DNA of 64,000 nt from Deroplatys truncata (GCA_030765065.1 CM060978.1:218011498-218075497); one strand, 5' to 3'. Shown: positions 24,596 through 37,536, counted from the first letter of the stretch. A program made the numbers and translations. Notes: a model not told the origin generated them from the sequence alone.

Positions 24596-24660
24596 ACGTA
24601 AATATATGTCTTGAGACCGCCTTAATCCAAAAAAAGCATTTTTGGAAACATGTCCGGTGT

Positions 24661-24705
<45 letters not shown>

Positions 24706-25401
24706 TGTGTGTGTGTGTGTCTGTGGACAGTATAACTCAGAAACGAACAGTCAAATAAACACCAAACTTGGTATTTAGGTACAGTATCTTCCTGAGATGT
24801 GACACGAAGGTTTTCAAGAAAATCCTCCACCCCAGATTACCTTTTAAATGGAACATTTTTCGAAAATTTTAATTTTCTCAAAAATGCCTCAACAGTTTTG
24901 ATTAAAATATCATATGTTTAAGATATTTTCATGTCAAATGAAATGTATATCTCGAATTTTCTGGGAATGTCTCCAAAAGTGTTCTTCATTGTAAACGACT
25001 TTTGCATAACTGGTAAACCATAAGAGATAGACAAAATGTTACTACACAAAAATGTAGATCGCATTAAAATACACAATTTATGTCATATACGTTTTTGTTG
25101 TTGAGTGAACCATTTTCGAGATATTGCTTGTTATTGCCTTAAATTTTCCAATACTTATACGTTTACTCAAATTCGTTATTCATTTTTTTTGGCCTGGTAA
25201 TACAAAGAGAATGGAATACTCCACATAGTAACCAGCTCTTAAACGCTTAAAGCCTAGCAATTCCCCTTGCATCTACAAGAAAATTAGCAATAAGATTAAC
25301 ATCTCGATATCTTGATTAACATGAAGCATATGGAGAATAACCGTTTGTAAAAATAGTTTGTACAAGGGTAGAGAAAGTCATGTGAGTGTAACACATCAGA
25401 T
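24596..25401 (-). mobile_element. Family A repeat (copy e) with expanded GT tract
   Basis: Near-complete minus-strand copy lacking the 3' stem-loop. The internal CA/GT microsatellite is expanded to about 65 bp (24657-24722), the longest in the window. It ends with the conserved 5' terminus GAGTGTAACACATCAGA next to an A/T run. Confidence 0.9.
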
Positions 25402-25589
25402 TTGTTTTTTAGTTTACTCCAAGAATGTGCCTTTGTACATAGAAATCAACACGTAATACTTTGTGGCAACAGATCAAGGTTTCTTAGTTGAAAAGTACTT
25501 ACTCATGTGTCTTCGGGGGTGTAGCTTCACAATGTTTAAGGAAGGTAAAATATATATTAGCCCTTACGTACTTTAACCCGTTAGGTCAT

Positions 25590-25790
25590 ATCGGACTTGA
25601 ATGAAATGGTTGAAATGATGTTCAAATATGCCCGGGTTCCGCAGATCTTACCCGACATTCATCTTTCACTATAAGTGAAAACCCCGAAAAAAGCGTTATC
25701 CGAGTAACTCACCCTAACCAGGATTCGAATTCAAGACCTCTTGAATATGAGGCAGACACCCCCACACCACAGAGGCGGGGAAGGTAATTT
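25590..25790 (-). mobile_element. tRNA-derived SINE head
   Basis: On the minus strand, CTCTGTGGTGTGGGGG (box A-like) and GAATTCGAATCCTGG (box B) are spaced as in tRNA, with GCCTCATATTCAAGAGGTC between them. A diverged AT-richer body follows. The head does not fold into a clean acceptor stem, so it is read as a SINE. Confidence 0.6.
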
Positions 25791-27104
25791 GTCTTTGGTC
25801 TGACAAAATCTTTACACCCTTTGTTGTTAGCAAATGTCAACAAAAAGCTGAACTTCGTTCGTTGTAAGGGAAACAGTTTAATAGCGCTTCTCAAGAATTC
25901 AAAGTGGCCGACTTTACACAAAACTGAAATACTGCCAACCTAATAATGGGATTTGCTAGTTTCAAGTCAGTTAGTAAATCAAATCTTTTTTTGAAATGAT
26001 ACAAGTTGATTAAATCAACCCCCAGCGCTAAATATCACATGGTATTGCATGTAATGGGAAACTGTGTTTTAAAAACAACAATTAAAACGTGTGGAACCTA
26101 ACGGCTCTTACCTAAACCAGAATTATTTGCTTTGAACTCAACAGTTGACATCTTGCAGAATATGTCTGTACCGCCAACGTAACAGCTGCAATTAACACCA
26201 ACCGTTCGTATATTTATGAACAGTTCCTGGTGTTGTGTCAAATGAACAAACAGAATGTCACTAAATGTAACCAGTGAGCACAACAATGGGATAAATTATC
26301 ACAGATGACTTTTGGTGAATTTCAGTAGCTTGCGTTCTCTATACCTATGGTTGTAAGTAGGATATTCTGGCAATGACGTTACTGAGTAACTGTAAATAAA
26401 GTATTTTCTCTTGTATAATAATCATTTGAATTATAGTAATGCTGGAAAATATTAATTTTGGCTTCCGGATAATAGCATATAATAACAGCTTCACTATAAC
26501 ATAAAGTAAAGAAATTACACCTTCTCGATTTTTCTCTCAATCGCTTCCAATTATCTGGGTTTCATTTTCTTGCACTTGGTGTAACTGAGATAGCAGCAGT
26601 TTCCATCATAATTACCTACTTGATTTCCTGATATAAAACAGGTTGTAGCAGCACACCACTCTCATTGAGGAACTGTGTTTAGCACCTGCGGTAGTTGATT
26701 GGCTGTATGGAAAATATTTCACGAAATGCATCTCGCAGCTACGAGGAATAATTCCTCTTATTCCAATTATTTTCGAAATTTGAATTTCAGTGCGTTTTAG
26801 ATGCCGTTACATCAATAGGAAATGTCGACATATGCATCTTATTTAGCAAATAATCGACAGTTGTATAGGAATATGCTCATTTATCAAAACCTAATTTTTC
26901 GCGAAAAAAGGAAATGTTAGGTTTTCATCAAAGTGCCTCATATAAAGAATACATGTATTGGAAATTCTGCTTCCTCCACTTATAATTTGCTAACAGAAAG
27001 CATACTGTATCTTGAATGTGTTAATATGCTCTCCCCTACACCCACAGTGCCTTATAGTTAACACTAATAGCAATTTACCGCAATGTCTATGTTTCAAACA
27101 TTAA
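25791..27104. other. No recognised gene
   Basis: AT-rich. The minus-strand ORFs 25709-25921 (which starts inside the preceding SINE) and 26098-26286 have no motifs. Confidence 0.4.
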
Positions 27105-27605
27105 CAATAGTTTTACTGAGTGTCTCTGCTAACCTCAAAATTCAGAGGTCCCGGGTACAATTCTCGGTTGGGATGGAAAATTTTCTCAGGGTTATTCTCC
27201 ATCCTCCCTATAGTCTGGAAGTGTGAATTATTGTGTAAATTTAATGTAATAACCCAAAGTTATACCAAAGCGAGTGAACACCAAAGCGAGTTATACCAAA
27301 GCGATGAGCAATTGTTCCTAAGGTAAAAGCCCCCGATATGATCCAAGATGTTAAAGGAAAGGAAGGAAGGAAAAAATATAATTATACTGTGGTCAGTTGC
27401 GAAAACTGGTGAACACTCCGTTGATATTGGTTGAAAAGTGCCATAGGTGTAAATACACCTTAGAATAGAGTGGAGAGTGTGAAAACAGATGTTTTTCCAC
27501 AAAACTGAAGGACAGGGTTCGACAGGAATCCATACCGTAGCACTAAGGGGACCAGCAGAAAAGAAAGAAATAATGAAAGAAAGAAAGAAAGAAAGAAAGA
27601 AAAAA
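27105..27605 (+). mobile_element. tRNA-derived SINE with purine-rich tail
   Basis: The head has TCTGCTAACCTCAAAATTCA followed by a box B (GGGTACAATTCTC). The body contains two GAAGG-rich stretches and an A-rich (GAAA)n tail at about 27565-27602. Box A is worn, so the 5' end may be truncated. Confidence 0.5.
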
Positions 27606-27861
27606 TATATATCTAATGTGTTGTACTCTAATGGCTTTCTCTGTTCGCTCTTCTAAAACCATTCCTATAAAACCTTATCATTCCATCTACTTCTTATTAA
27701 TCCAATAAACTTTCAATTCACATTTCGTTGTAAATACAGTAGGTAATGCGATAGTCACCCTTTTAAAGAGCGTGTGGCGCTGTGGTAGCTTTGAAATTCC
27801 GGGTTCTTTGCATGATCAGGAGATAGAAAGAAAAAAGAACGAATAGCGACTTCTCATTTAA

Positions 27862-28365
27862 GTATTTGAAAATTCAAACCATTAAAAACGAATATCATGG
27901 AAATGGTTATTAACTCCACAAAAAATTTATGACATGAATCGTCTGCTTTGACGAGATCCGCATTTTTGTGTAGTAAGATGGTTTACCGGTTTAAAAGTCA
28001 TTTAGAATGAAGTAGAATTCACCGGCTTTTCCCAGAAAATTCAAGATGTACAGTTCATTTATTATGAAGATATCTTAAACAGATGTATTTTAATAAAAAT
28101 TGTTAGGGCATTTTTAGAAAATCAAAATGTTCCTTGTAAAGGGTAGTTTGGGTTGGGGATTTTCTTGTAAAACTTCGTGTTTCGTCCTTGGAAGAAGTTT
28201 GTTATTTAACCGCCTCTTCATGTTTGAGTTATGCTGTTCAAGAACACATACACGGACTTTTTTTTTCTTTCGAAAAGTGATTTTCTTTTTGTATTGGGGA
28301 GCCTCAAGTAAATATTGAAATTTCGATTTCGAATTTTTGGATGGAACACAATACTTCCTCTAATT
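27862..28365 (+). mobile_element. Diverged family A repeat (copy f)
   Basis: The 3' half of family A in diverged form: GAGATCCGCATTTTTGTGTAG, GGTTTACCGG, TTCCTTGTAAAGGGTAG, TTGGGTTGGGGATTTTC, GAACACATACACGGAC and a terminal ACAATACTTCC. The CA tract is reduced to a few units. The 3' stem-loop is absent. Confidence 0.7.
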
Positions 28366-28374
28366 ACAGGTAAG

Positions 28375-28935
28375 GCTTAAGATTGGATAGCGTAGTGGAG
28401 GGGATTCAGCAGCGAATCCAGGAATTAGGATATTGTACTGACGGCTCACGAGGGGGTACGAAGGGATTGAGGTGAACGGAGACACCGGGCGGCCGGAATC
28501 GGGAGTGATGGCGCAGAAATGACACAGTATCCACAGTTTCCAGATACACACGCCCAGGCAGTTGGACAGGAAGACCGGGAACCTCGCCCCACATTGGGTC
28601 CAACGCCCCTCCCCCCGGAAGCGGTCCTTATAACCTGGCAATCAGCCTTCGACCGAGAGAGCATCCTTTTCCCCTGCCACGCTGCACCGAAACTCCATCG
28701 CCGATACTTCCAATCCTGAAAGAGACCAAACGGGGTGAAGTGTGAATGAAATGATTAATGGAATGAAATGGAGAGACAGGAAATTCGGGGGATGAACGAA
28801 ACCACTTCAACATTCGCCTGATGACCCAGGAAAATTCCGAAAAAACCCATGGAACAGAGTGGACGGTCGCCGGGGATCGATCCCCGGACCTCCCGAATGT
28901 GGGCCATAGACCTAAGCCGTGCCGCTCGGTTACAA
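28375..28935 (-). mobile_element. GC-rich tRNA-derived SINE
   Basis: The minus-strand head GAGCGGCACGGCTTAGG (box A-like) is followed by CATTCGGGAGGTCC and box B GGGGATCGATCCCC. The body begins with GGGTTTTTTCGGAATTTTCC and TCAGGCGAATGTTG, a core shared with the SINEs near 42290 and 47885. A long GC-rich stretch to about 28375 contains several overlapping ORFs that are not genes. The 560-bp length is large for a SINE, so part may be another element. Confidence 0.6.
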
Positions 28936-30597
28936 GTAAGGAGTAGGGAAAGTAATAGAACACAGCTACTTTTGCAAGGAGCTCTAATTTATAGTAAGTC
29001 CACACGAAAGGGACAGCTCTTTCTGGAATGTACTTTATCCACTTAGCCAATAAGAATGCAGCAAATCATTGTCCCCCAATTGTCTAATAAGAGCCGTGGA
29101 TTACCAGACATTAGGGATGGGCAGAAAATAACGTAACGGACACATTGTAACGGTTACTGAAGTAACGATTACAGAGTAGCTAGTTACTCAGTAACGGTTT
29201 CCAAAGTAACGAAGACAACTAGTTATCGCGTTAACGGCTACTGGAGACTGTTACCGAGCCTGGGTGACATCATTGACTGCTGCGCACACAGCCCACTACA
29301 CTACAGGCCTGAGCGCTGATTTCAATATGGCGGCAGTCGAAGGCGGTGAGCAACGAATTCCACAGTTCCAAGCAAAACGACAGAGGAACGTAAAAATAAA
29401 GCTAAGTTAATTTAAAATAATAGCAACTAGACATCACTAGAGCACAAAGATAACATTAAAGAAATAATGACTTTTAAGTATTTGTGCTTATATTGGATTT
29501 GAAAAACCTAAAATAGTGCTATAAGTAATAAACACAGTAGAATGTGTAGCTGTAGTCGTTATGAGCCTATCAAATAATGTAACTTCAGCAGTATTATGGG
29601 TACTTTGTTTTAATAATGATGTTAAATGAAGAAATTAAAACAGAACATAATCACTATGCAGTTAAGTTAAACAGCATTAAGTTATACAGGTGCACATAAA
29701 AGCCAATTCACCTCATTACAAAGAAAGGGGCTCAAAATATGAAATTTTAAATTTAATTATGCTCTGAACATCTGTGTTATGTTTTGGGCCAAAATATTAT
29801 TTTCACTAAACTCCTTACCTTTATATAATCATATGTTTACAAGCTCAGCTTCAAATGGAATTGAAAATAAACAGCTAGATAACACAAATATCAGGCATTG
29901 CAGTTTACTAGGACTTGCCTATCTTTAAACACTATTGTAGGAACTTATTCTCATGCTTTATATATTTCATTACAACAGGAATAGCAACATTAAGGATTGC
30001 ATAGTTGTACAAAGAAGCATTTTTGAGATATGATTATATTTATTCTACTCAAAAGCTGTGAATATACAATAAAAATTAAAATATTCTGCACTAATTTAAT
30101 ACATTGGAGCAATTTTTCTCATTTACCACTGTACAGGTCAATACACACTGACAAACGTTTATAAGATTTCTTTTGCATTTACTGGAAATTAAAGTAAACA
30201 TAAATGCTAACAGTCCATCCACTAAATCTGCTAATGTTACTACTGGTAATATACTAAAGCTTTCCACATACTTATTAGTGTAGTAAAGAGAGTAAAATTA
30301 CTGAAATATATTATGTGAACCCGAAGTTAGATAGTCTCAGTGTGTTCATTATAAAATATATACAATAATTCATATTACAGAAAAAAGTGGCTTTTAATAC
30401 TCACATTATTCCATATAAATATAACAGAAATACTGAAAGTATTGTTTCCTTCCTCATGGCAAACATAAAATGCTCTTATGAATTCACACACTGGTCAGTT
30501 TTTTTCTTTTTCTTTTATCACAAGAGTTTTGTTTCTTATCCTCAGTTACCATTTTGGAGTAACTATTTACAATAATTTTGCAAATAATTGAGCAAAC

Positions 30598-30960
30598 TTA
30601 ACGAAAATAGTCTTCAAATTTATGGTTGCATTGTTTGATGATCGTTTCTCTGGTTTCATCCATAATGTTTACTGTATAGGGACTGCACAAATTCTTCAAC
30701 AAGGCAAGATGATTACTACTTTTAATAAAATCATCATAACACTCTTTAACAGAGCCTTGAAATAGGTGGATACACAACCACGTTACTTTTACACAATATA
30801 TTGTGGGTTTCTTTAGAGAACCTCTACTTAAGGAATCAATCAGTCTTGCTGCACCTTCAAATTCATACTTTAAAGTGTCATTTAAAATAAATAACTCAAC
30901 GCATTTGGGACATATTATACCATTTGCTACCTTGATAGCAGCATAACCTGTAATGTAAAA
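30598..30960 (-). pseudogene. P-element/THAP-like transposase C-terminal fragment
   Basis: The minus-strand frame reads LFYITGYAAIKV then ICPKCVELF and continues about 120 codons. A GY...KV followed by CxxC is typical of the C-terminal part of P-element/THAP9-type transposases. Its upstream part is cut by a family A fragment immediately to the right (from 30962), although a TTTTACATTACAG|G acceptor-like sequence at the junction could also mark an exon start. Not intact. Confidence 0.5.
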
Positions 30961-30961
30961 C

Positions 30962-31089
30962 AATGTTTCCAAAAATGCTTTTTTGGATTCAGGGGTCTCA
31001 AAACATATATTTCCGGTGAAATCTCGGTATCGAATTTTTCGGTGGAGTACAATACTTCCCCTACTTACTATACGTAGTAGAGAAAGTAA
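30962..31089 (+). mobile_element. Family A 3' end (copy g)
   Basis: Only the last 130 bp of family A are present, from TGTTTCCAAAAATGC through GGTGAAATCTCGGTAT to the intact stem-loop ACTATACGTAGTAG and AGAAAGTAAA. A family A-like 5' end in the other orientation follows at about 31140-31165 (GTCATGTGAATGTATCACATC). Confidence 0.85.
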
Positions 31090-31540
31090 ATGAGCTTAGT
31101 AAGAATAATTTGTATACCTACTAATAAACGAAAGAAGTTGAAGAAAGTCATGTGAATGTATCACATCAATTTTGTAATTACTCACCGCTGTTCCCATCTG
31201 CAAGTGCTAAGAGAGGCGCACTTACACACGAATCGCTTAGCTAATAGGGAGAAGGCAGCGTGGAAGAACATGTCTTCGTGAGAAAGAGTCGACACAGCTA
31301 GAGATTAAATTGCATCAAAATAACAAAGTAAGTCTGCATCGAGTTTCTTCATATTAAAACGTAGTTATGCTAATTGTTACTGGTAACCATTTATATAATG
31401 TAACTGCGAACGTGATCATCATGAATACAAATAACTTAATTGTTACTGGTAACCGTTACATGTAACCGTTAACGCACTCTAACTGCGAAAGTTATAACCG
31501 TTACTCGTAAATAACTGTTTGTTACATTACTATCACGCAT

Positions 31541-33872
31541 TGTCATGCTGTAGGCAACCGTAGTTACTTTATGGTTCCACAAATAATCTTGTTGCAATTC
31601 TTTTCGAACCTAATTTAATGCCATCTTTAGATAACTTTGTTAGTTTATGTACTAGATCAGGTTTAGTATTCGTGACAATACACAGTAAATCGGATTATCT
31701 TAATTGGCTCATGCTTCCTACCAGAGATATTCCTTTCATCCATTCATCATATTCCATTCATCCTCTCCAGAAAAAAAGGAAGCTCTAAAGGCACATGAAA
31801 ATCAGAAAATATCTGAAAGAAGTTAAGCAGAATTAATGTTAATAGCCATAGTTCCATGTTGTTAATTGCTCCTCTGCTACACATGTATAAACTGTTGTGC
31901 ATTCACATTTTCAGCGAGGTCTCTGGGGAACTAATAGCGGAATTCTGCATAAACGGACGTTTTAGTCACTTGAGGTTAACCTTCTCTTCGTGGACTAGAC
32001 AGCAGTGGTGACAGCGCGCCAATTAGGAGACGTGATGCAAGGTCTTAACCGTCGAAATGTAGACGGCGCCACCTTTGTCTGCGGAACGACTTAAGGTGAT
32101 CAAAAGGTACAGAACACATGCATATTTATGACTAGCTTGAAACATGTGCTTACCTACCATTCGCTCGGCTGCCAAAGATGCGCTCTAGACTAATGCCCTC
32201 GTGGAGTTTACGTAATTGCATATTAAACTGAATAAAGAGGCCTGAAAGATGCTTCCAGTGAGGTAAAAGCTGCAACTACCAAACATTATTGCAGCTGTTA
32301 TTACTGAACTGCTTTGTTTACACATACCAGCGAATGTTTAAATTCGTGCAAGTACATTTTATTAATTTAACAGGAGACAAAATTACTCTCACTGTTAATA
32401 TTGTGAAATTGAGTACAACTTCTATAATGAAACCTATTCCATCAGCTATGTTCGAACAGTGAGACTAGATGAATTGGTTTCCTTCTACTCTATAATTAGT
32501 AAAATATAGACACACTGACGATGTTCAGAACACAAACAAAATTTCTCTGCAATTAAATCGATCAAGTCAATAAGTGTGCAATGATTTCTTTTCCTTTTCC
32601 CCCTTCGTCCTCCTCCTCTTCTTCTTTTGAAATTTGAAGTATACCATGGTGTCTTTTAAGATGGAGCATGATTCTAAAATAGGAAAAGGTGGAATGAATT
32701 ACTGAAATCTAGTTTAATGTGCATATAAAGGTTTGAAATGCTATCACGCTCGTCCATTCATACGGAAGGGCATACACATAGGCTTTTTTCTGCATTGATC
32801 TTACGTCCTCCAGATGTCTAGGGGTCATAAGGCATCATCCCACCGTAACGGTTACCGGATTAATCTTTCATGGAACCCTTGGCTCCGAGTCCAACTCAAT
32901 CCGATAAGCTGGCATTCAGAAGCATGATGTCATTTAGAAAGAATACTGGTTCTGGTTGGAAGTGTTAAGCACGCAAAATGTGTTTCCTCTTTGTGGTCTT
33001 GACTTATGTGTTTAGATAAATCTAATAGAAGTTACGCAGTTTTGAGACTCAGCTCTGAAGTGATATATTGCATGTTTACGCTGCAGGCGTTTAAGGTTAG
33101 AATGATAATTATAACTTACATAGAAATGCACTTTGGAAAATTTGGCATTTGGAATAAGAACACATGATAGCCACGACTTCGAAATCACGCGAGGTGAATG
33201 CCAAGCGTAGCGCCCTCACTATCCATATAGTTTAATTTAATTTGCGCATGAAACACAGTATTTCGAATATTTTATTATATTTCACACAAATATTTATATA
33301 AACGGCAACAATATGAATTTTAAATTCCGTGTACAATTTTTAAATTCTGCTTAGGACTTAGGTGAGTACTAAATAACCTCGCGGAACGCAGAATATTCTT
33401 TATCTGAAAATTAACCTAAAACATTTAAAATAAAATATACCGTATAACAGTCATGTCATTTGGTAGGTGCTCCACATTCAAAACAAACTAATTTTCTGTC
33501 CATTTAAAGTTAATCACGGCTAAATATCCGCCAGGAAATCACATCAAATTACTCAAACTTTGTTATACGCAGCAGACAGAGACAACACTGAACTGTTATA
33601 TCACAATCGATTTTTATTAGTCATAAACCAATAGTCTGCAGCGTGAATCTGTTTGGTTATAATTATAGCGGGGATTATAAGTAATTTCATGTTTTAATGC
33701 TACATATATACACGAGTAGAAGGCAAATGTTGACGAGATACATAATTGTGCAGAATGTTTTGCACTTTTTGCATATTTGGCATTATATTGCATATTTCAC
33801 ACGATGCTACATAATTTCATATATTCTAACATTATTGCAGAATAATTATAATTTTTCGATTGATTTTAAGTT

Positions 33873-33876
<4 letters not shown>
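31541..33876. other. No recognised gene
   Basis: Around 31990-32100 and 32820-32900 the DNA is somewhat GC-richer but has no ORF or motif I can name. A worn tRNA-like segment on the minus strand near 33175-33225 may be a SINE relic. Confidence 0.35.

Positions 33877-33937
<61 letters not shown>
33877..33937. repeat. (AAT)n microsatellite
   Basis: About twenty perfect AAT units. Short ORFs of Asn or Leu runs across it are artefacts. Confidence 0.98.
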
Positions 33938-33938
<1 letters not shown>

Positions 33939-34125
33939 TATTCAATACCGTGGCAAGAAAGGAAAGTAATTTGGACATTTTATTATTGTGCTGCTCGTAC
34001 ATTGTCGTCAAATCCATACATTTCCGTTACACTCAAAGCAGGAGTTAGGTGCAGACCACAATGACTCGTTTTAAACTTTTCCATTCTGTTCTCAAAACGC
34101 ATTGTAGCAGTCGGTTGCGTTTAAG

Positions 34126-35138
34126 TGAGGCAGTATTTTAATACTTGAATAGTTTCAATTGAATTATATAATATGTAAATTAAATAACAGCCCGCCTTGA
34201 AGCAATATGTATGAAATAAGTTGTAAAAATGTATGTAACAGTCATTGCATATGCTTATTTTTATTCTAAACATGTTCAATAATGTTATGTGAATACATTA
34301 TGTAATTAATAATGCAAGAGCTGTGAGCATAATAAGTTTAACGTTGCTAACATTGAGGTAACAATGAGGTAACCCTGAGGCAATAATGAGTTTGAGAGTT
34401 TAAATACTACTAGTCATGATTAGAGCAACAATAATGTAAATTCTGTGACAGTTTCAAAATAGCCAATCAACAGCCAGAAAAAGCTTTAATAAAATGCAGG
34501 TATTCTATTGGACTAGGATTAGCAATTCAGAGACTTGAAATACAAAGATTTTAATGTTTATACGGTTGATATCTGTTCAGTTGCCTGTAGACCTTGGTAG
34601 TGACCGGAAGGACCGTGTTCTCTAAAGAAATATTACGTATTCGTGTGAATCGTAAATTAAGTATACGCGATAACAAAGTGCAAGTGTTAAAATAAAGAAT
34701 CTCACAGCTCTTAATATCAGTGTAGTGTTATTTAATTTGTGCCAAGGATTAATAAAATGAAGTGAATTTAAACTTAAAATCTGTGTAAGCCTACATTCTT
34801 GTCGCACCACGCCCTGTCTAAGAGATACGTGATTCTAAAACAATACTGAAGCAGCCGAGGCAAACATAAACATAAATACTACCTATAGAAGCAGTTTAAT
34901 AACAAAGTTAATATAATATTTTAAAACTTGGAGCGTAACAAAAAAAAATACATCTTCAAAAATCAGCTTCTCATACGTAGTAGCATATTACGTAACAAAC
35001 AATCTTCTTCAAATTAACGTTCATACATGGAGCTGATTAAATAAATAAACTAAAACACCCACTGCTTCAAGTTGGCTTCCCAAGCGTGTGGCTAACAACA
35101 ACAATAAACTACAACGGTTGAAGAATAATACTACTTCA
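34126..35138 (+). mobile_element. Family B LTR-like unit (B2)
   Basis: This 1013-bp unit begins TGAGGCAGTATTTTAATAC and ends ATACTACTTCA, flanked by perfect TAAG duplications (34122-34125, 35139-35142). It carries AGCCAATCA, AATAAAG and AATAAAATG signals and, near its 3' end, three diverged primer-binding-site-like modules led by ATCTTCA, TTCTTCA and TGCTTCA. The best reads CTTCAAGTTGGCTTCCCAAG. Confidence 0.92.
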
Positions 35139-35603
35139 TAAGTTAACTATGGCACCAGTGACGTCATCGTTGTCAAAGCTGAAAACGCTTTTGACAGTGC
35201 TTTCACAACAGATGGTGAAACAGCCTCTGCCAAACTTGTAATAAACGTATAAGCTGTACGAAGAAATCTCAAAAACAGGCACTACTTACACAGTTGCAGG
35301 GGCTGCCTACATCTTGTAGTAGTGAATTTTACAAAGAAATGTGCATGCTAATGGTTACAGAGAATATACCCTGGAACAAACTTCAGGTACTTAATTTAAA
35401 CACTTCTCACAGAAATGTTGCAACCGCAACATTCCCGGCGACTCAACACTCAGGAGGAATTGCTTGAATTCTTGTTATGTCCACATCTTATAAAAAATCA
35501 GGACTGGCTTAGGCAAATCATCTAAATGGATTTCTGCTAATTAGAGGATGGATGCTGTAGACCGTTTCTACGCGAATCTAATAGTTTTTGAGGCTGCATC
35601 CAA

Positions 35604-35960
35604 ACCTTTCTCCTCCTCCTCCTTCTTCTTCTTCTTCTTCTTCTTCTTCTTCTTCTTCTTCCACTTCATGTATTATAATTAAAAGCCTGTTGGGTCTCCA
35701 AGCTGATCCACCCATCTCTTGGTAGATCTTCCTATGTTTCTCCGACCTCTCAGTTTAAACCTTAACTCTTCATGGATATCTTACTTCTGGCAAGTATTCC
35801 AGTCATTTATTTATAAAACCAACAATTCCTCAAATCTATTAGTTATTCCATGCTGCCAGATTTATATTCATTAAAATACTTAATCGTTTATCCTTTAACC
35901 GTTTCCTATTTATCATATTTTGATCCATCCGCCTTCTTGGTAAATTCGAGTTGTAAAAGT
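35604..35960 (-). pseudogene. LINE 3' end with (GAA)n tail
   Basis: On the minus strand the frame RGRRNIGRSTKRWVDQLGDP is followed by a stop and a (GAA)n tail (35604-35662 on the plus strand as CCT/TTC repeats). Basic GR...KRW..QL just before the stop is typical of the C terminus of arthropod non-LTR retrotransposons. Upstream sequence on the same strand looks like a degraded coding region. Confidence 0.55.
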
Positions 35961-36554
35961 GTCCCCTGAGCAGGTAATCAAACTGAAGCACGGTAAGTCT
36001 GGAAGTGGGACGTGCAGGATTTATGCAACATTTCTTCCTGTAGAGAAGTTGTCTTAACAGGGCTATCGGATCTTCTGTAACCGTCCTTCTTCGCTTTTCA
36101 CCCTGAGCTGAACCCTCAGTACCTATATACCAAAAAGAGTTATTATTAAGTCCTGAGACAGTGGGCTCCTGTTGGTCCGCGGGTCCTTATTACCAAAACT
36201 ATTCGGACCACCCCACCATATCTGGTGGGATCCCTCATCCGCTACCAACGGAATACACCCGATAAGGGTTACAAGGTCCCCCACGGAATCTAAACCCTGT
36301 TTAATTTATTGTAAACCTTTGGAAGCAGCAAGCAGTTCAACAATTGTAAGATTCGTTAATGATAGACTTAAGATACTATGGTAAGATGAGATTAAACAAG
36401 AGAGGATGTTATTAATGTACACAGATGCAGCTGCATATGTGTTGAAAGTAGGCAAATCGCTAAATTTAAATTTTACCCAAGCTTAGTGCGTGTTACTCGC
36501 ATCGCCCACGCATTTCAATGAGTAATAATAACAGACATTAATTCCTGGAAGTAA
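35961..36554. other. No recognised gene; possible repeat at 36150-36310
   Basis: The GC-richer segment 36150-36310 (CACCATATCTGGTGGGATCC and flanks) looks like part of a dispersed repeat. It has no second copy in the window and no pol III boxes. Confidence 0.3.
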
Positions 36555-36558
36555 ATAC

Positions 36559-37536
36559 TGAAGATGTAGTTTGTTGTATTGTTATTTGCCCCAAATTTTT
36601 GGAGCCAATTTGAAGAAGTTTTCTTGCTGCTACGTATGGTAAAAAGTTTCCGGTAGCCTTCGCCCCAAATGTACTTTCCGGTGGCCTTTGCCCCAAATGT
36701 ACTTTCCGGTGGCCTTTGCCCCCCCAAAAGGTTTAAAAAATATTAACTTTGTAATTTTTAACTGTTTCTTTACATATTATAAATTTATGATTGCCTCGGC
36801 TGTGTCAGTATTTATTTTTTTAGAGACATGAATGTCTTAACAAGGCATGGTGCGGCTGAAGAATGTAGGCTTACACAGATTATAATTTCTACTTCACTCC
36901 TTTTATTAATGCTTGACACGATTTAAATAACACTTCACTGATACAGAGAGCTGTGAGATTCTTTTATTAATTACTTGCACTTTTTAACACGTAAACTATT
37001 TTCGTCTCACATTGAATACGTATTAAACTTCTCGAGGATGCGTTTCGCGTCTGATTATTAACACTGTCTGCTAGCAACTGATTTGATTTCTACCGCCTAA
37101 ATTTGTAAATTTCTGTATTTCAAGTCTCTGATTGGCTATTCCTACTCCAATGGAATACTTTCATTTAACTTAAGCTTCTCTGTGGTTCTTGATTGGCTAT
37201 TTTATAAACTGCCTCAAAAATTACATTATTGTTTCCAAGAATGACTAGTAGCATTATTAAACCTTCTTACTCATTATTGCTTCAAGGTTACCTTATTGTT
37301 ACCTCATTGTTAGCAACTTTTGACCTATTTCTCACAGCTCCTACATTATTAAATTATGTAATACATTCACATAACATTATTACACATGTATACAATAATA
37401 TAAACATATACAATGACTGTAATGTACACTTTTTATGTATTGTTACATACACATATTGCTTTAAGGCGGGCTGTTATTGTATTTGTATATCATATAATTA
37501 GACTGAAATCATTTAAGTGTTAAAAATACTGCCTCA
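36559..37536 (-). mobile_element. Family B LTR-like unit (B4)
   Basis: This 978-bp minus-strand unit begins on the plus strand TGAAGATGTAG and ends CTGCCTCA, flanked by perfect ATAC duplications (36555-36558, 37537-37540). It has three tandem 28-bp repeats starting TTTCCGG at 36647, 36675 and 36703, against two in B1, but only one primer-binding-site-like module (36593-36618). The CCAAT boxes, AATAAAAG signals and ACGCGTTTCGCGTC-like palindrome are shared with B1. Confidence 0.92.

Larger units (their letters stand above)
29120..31540. mobile_element. Candidate hAT-like transposon with GTAAC-rich subterminal repeats
   Basis: The left end has TTAGGGATGGGCAG, a start common among arthropod hAT elements, followed by about ten GTTAC/GTAAC motifs (29128-29256), including GTAACGGTTACTG. 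The right end (31370-31535) has a matching dense set (GTTACTGGTAACCGTTAC, CCGTTACTCGTAAATAAC). Between them is AT-rich DNA with one coherent ORF. I could not find an 8-bp target duplication or clean right terminal repeat, so the exact boundaries are unsure. Confidence 0.45.

Noticed and set aside
28360-29050. Cluster of overlapping ORFs on both strands
   Set aside because: They fall in the GC-rich SINE region, overlap in several frames and show no domain.
29327-29410. ATG-led frame (MAAVEGGEQRIPQF) as a transposase first exon
   Set aside because: It is only about 25 codons, on the opposite strand to the P/THAP-like ORF, with no second supporting feature.
33832-34048. ORFs with poly-Asn or poly-Leu
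   Set aside because: They are translations of the (AAT)n microsatellite.
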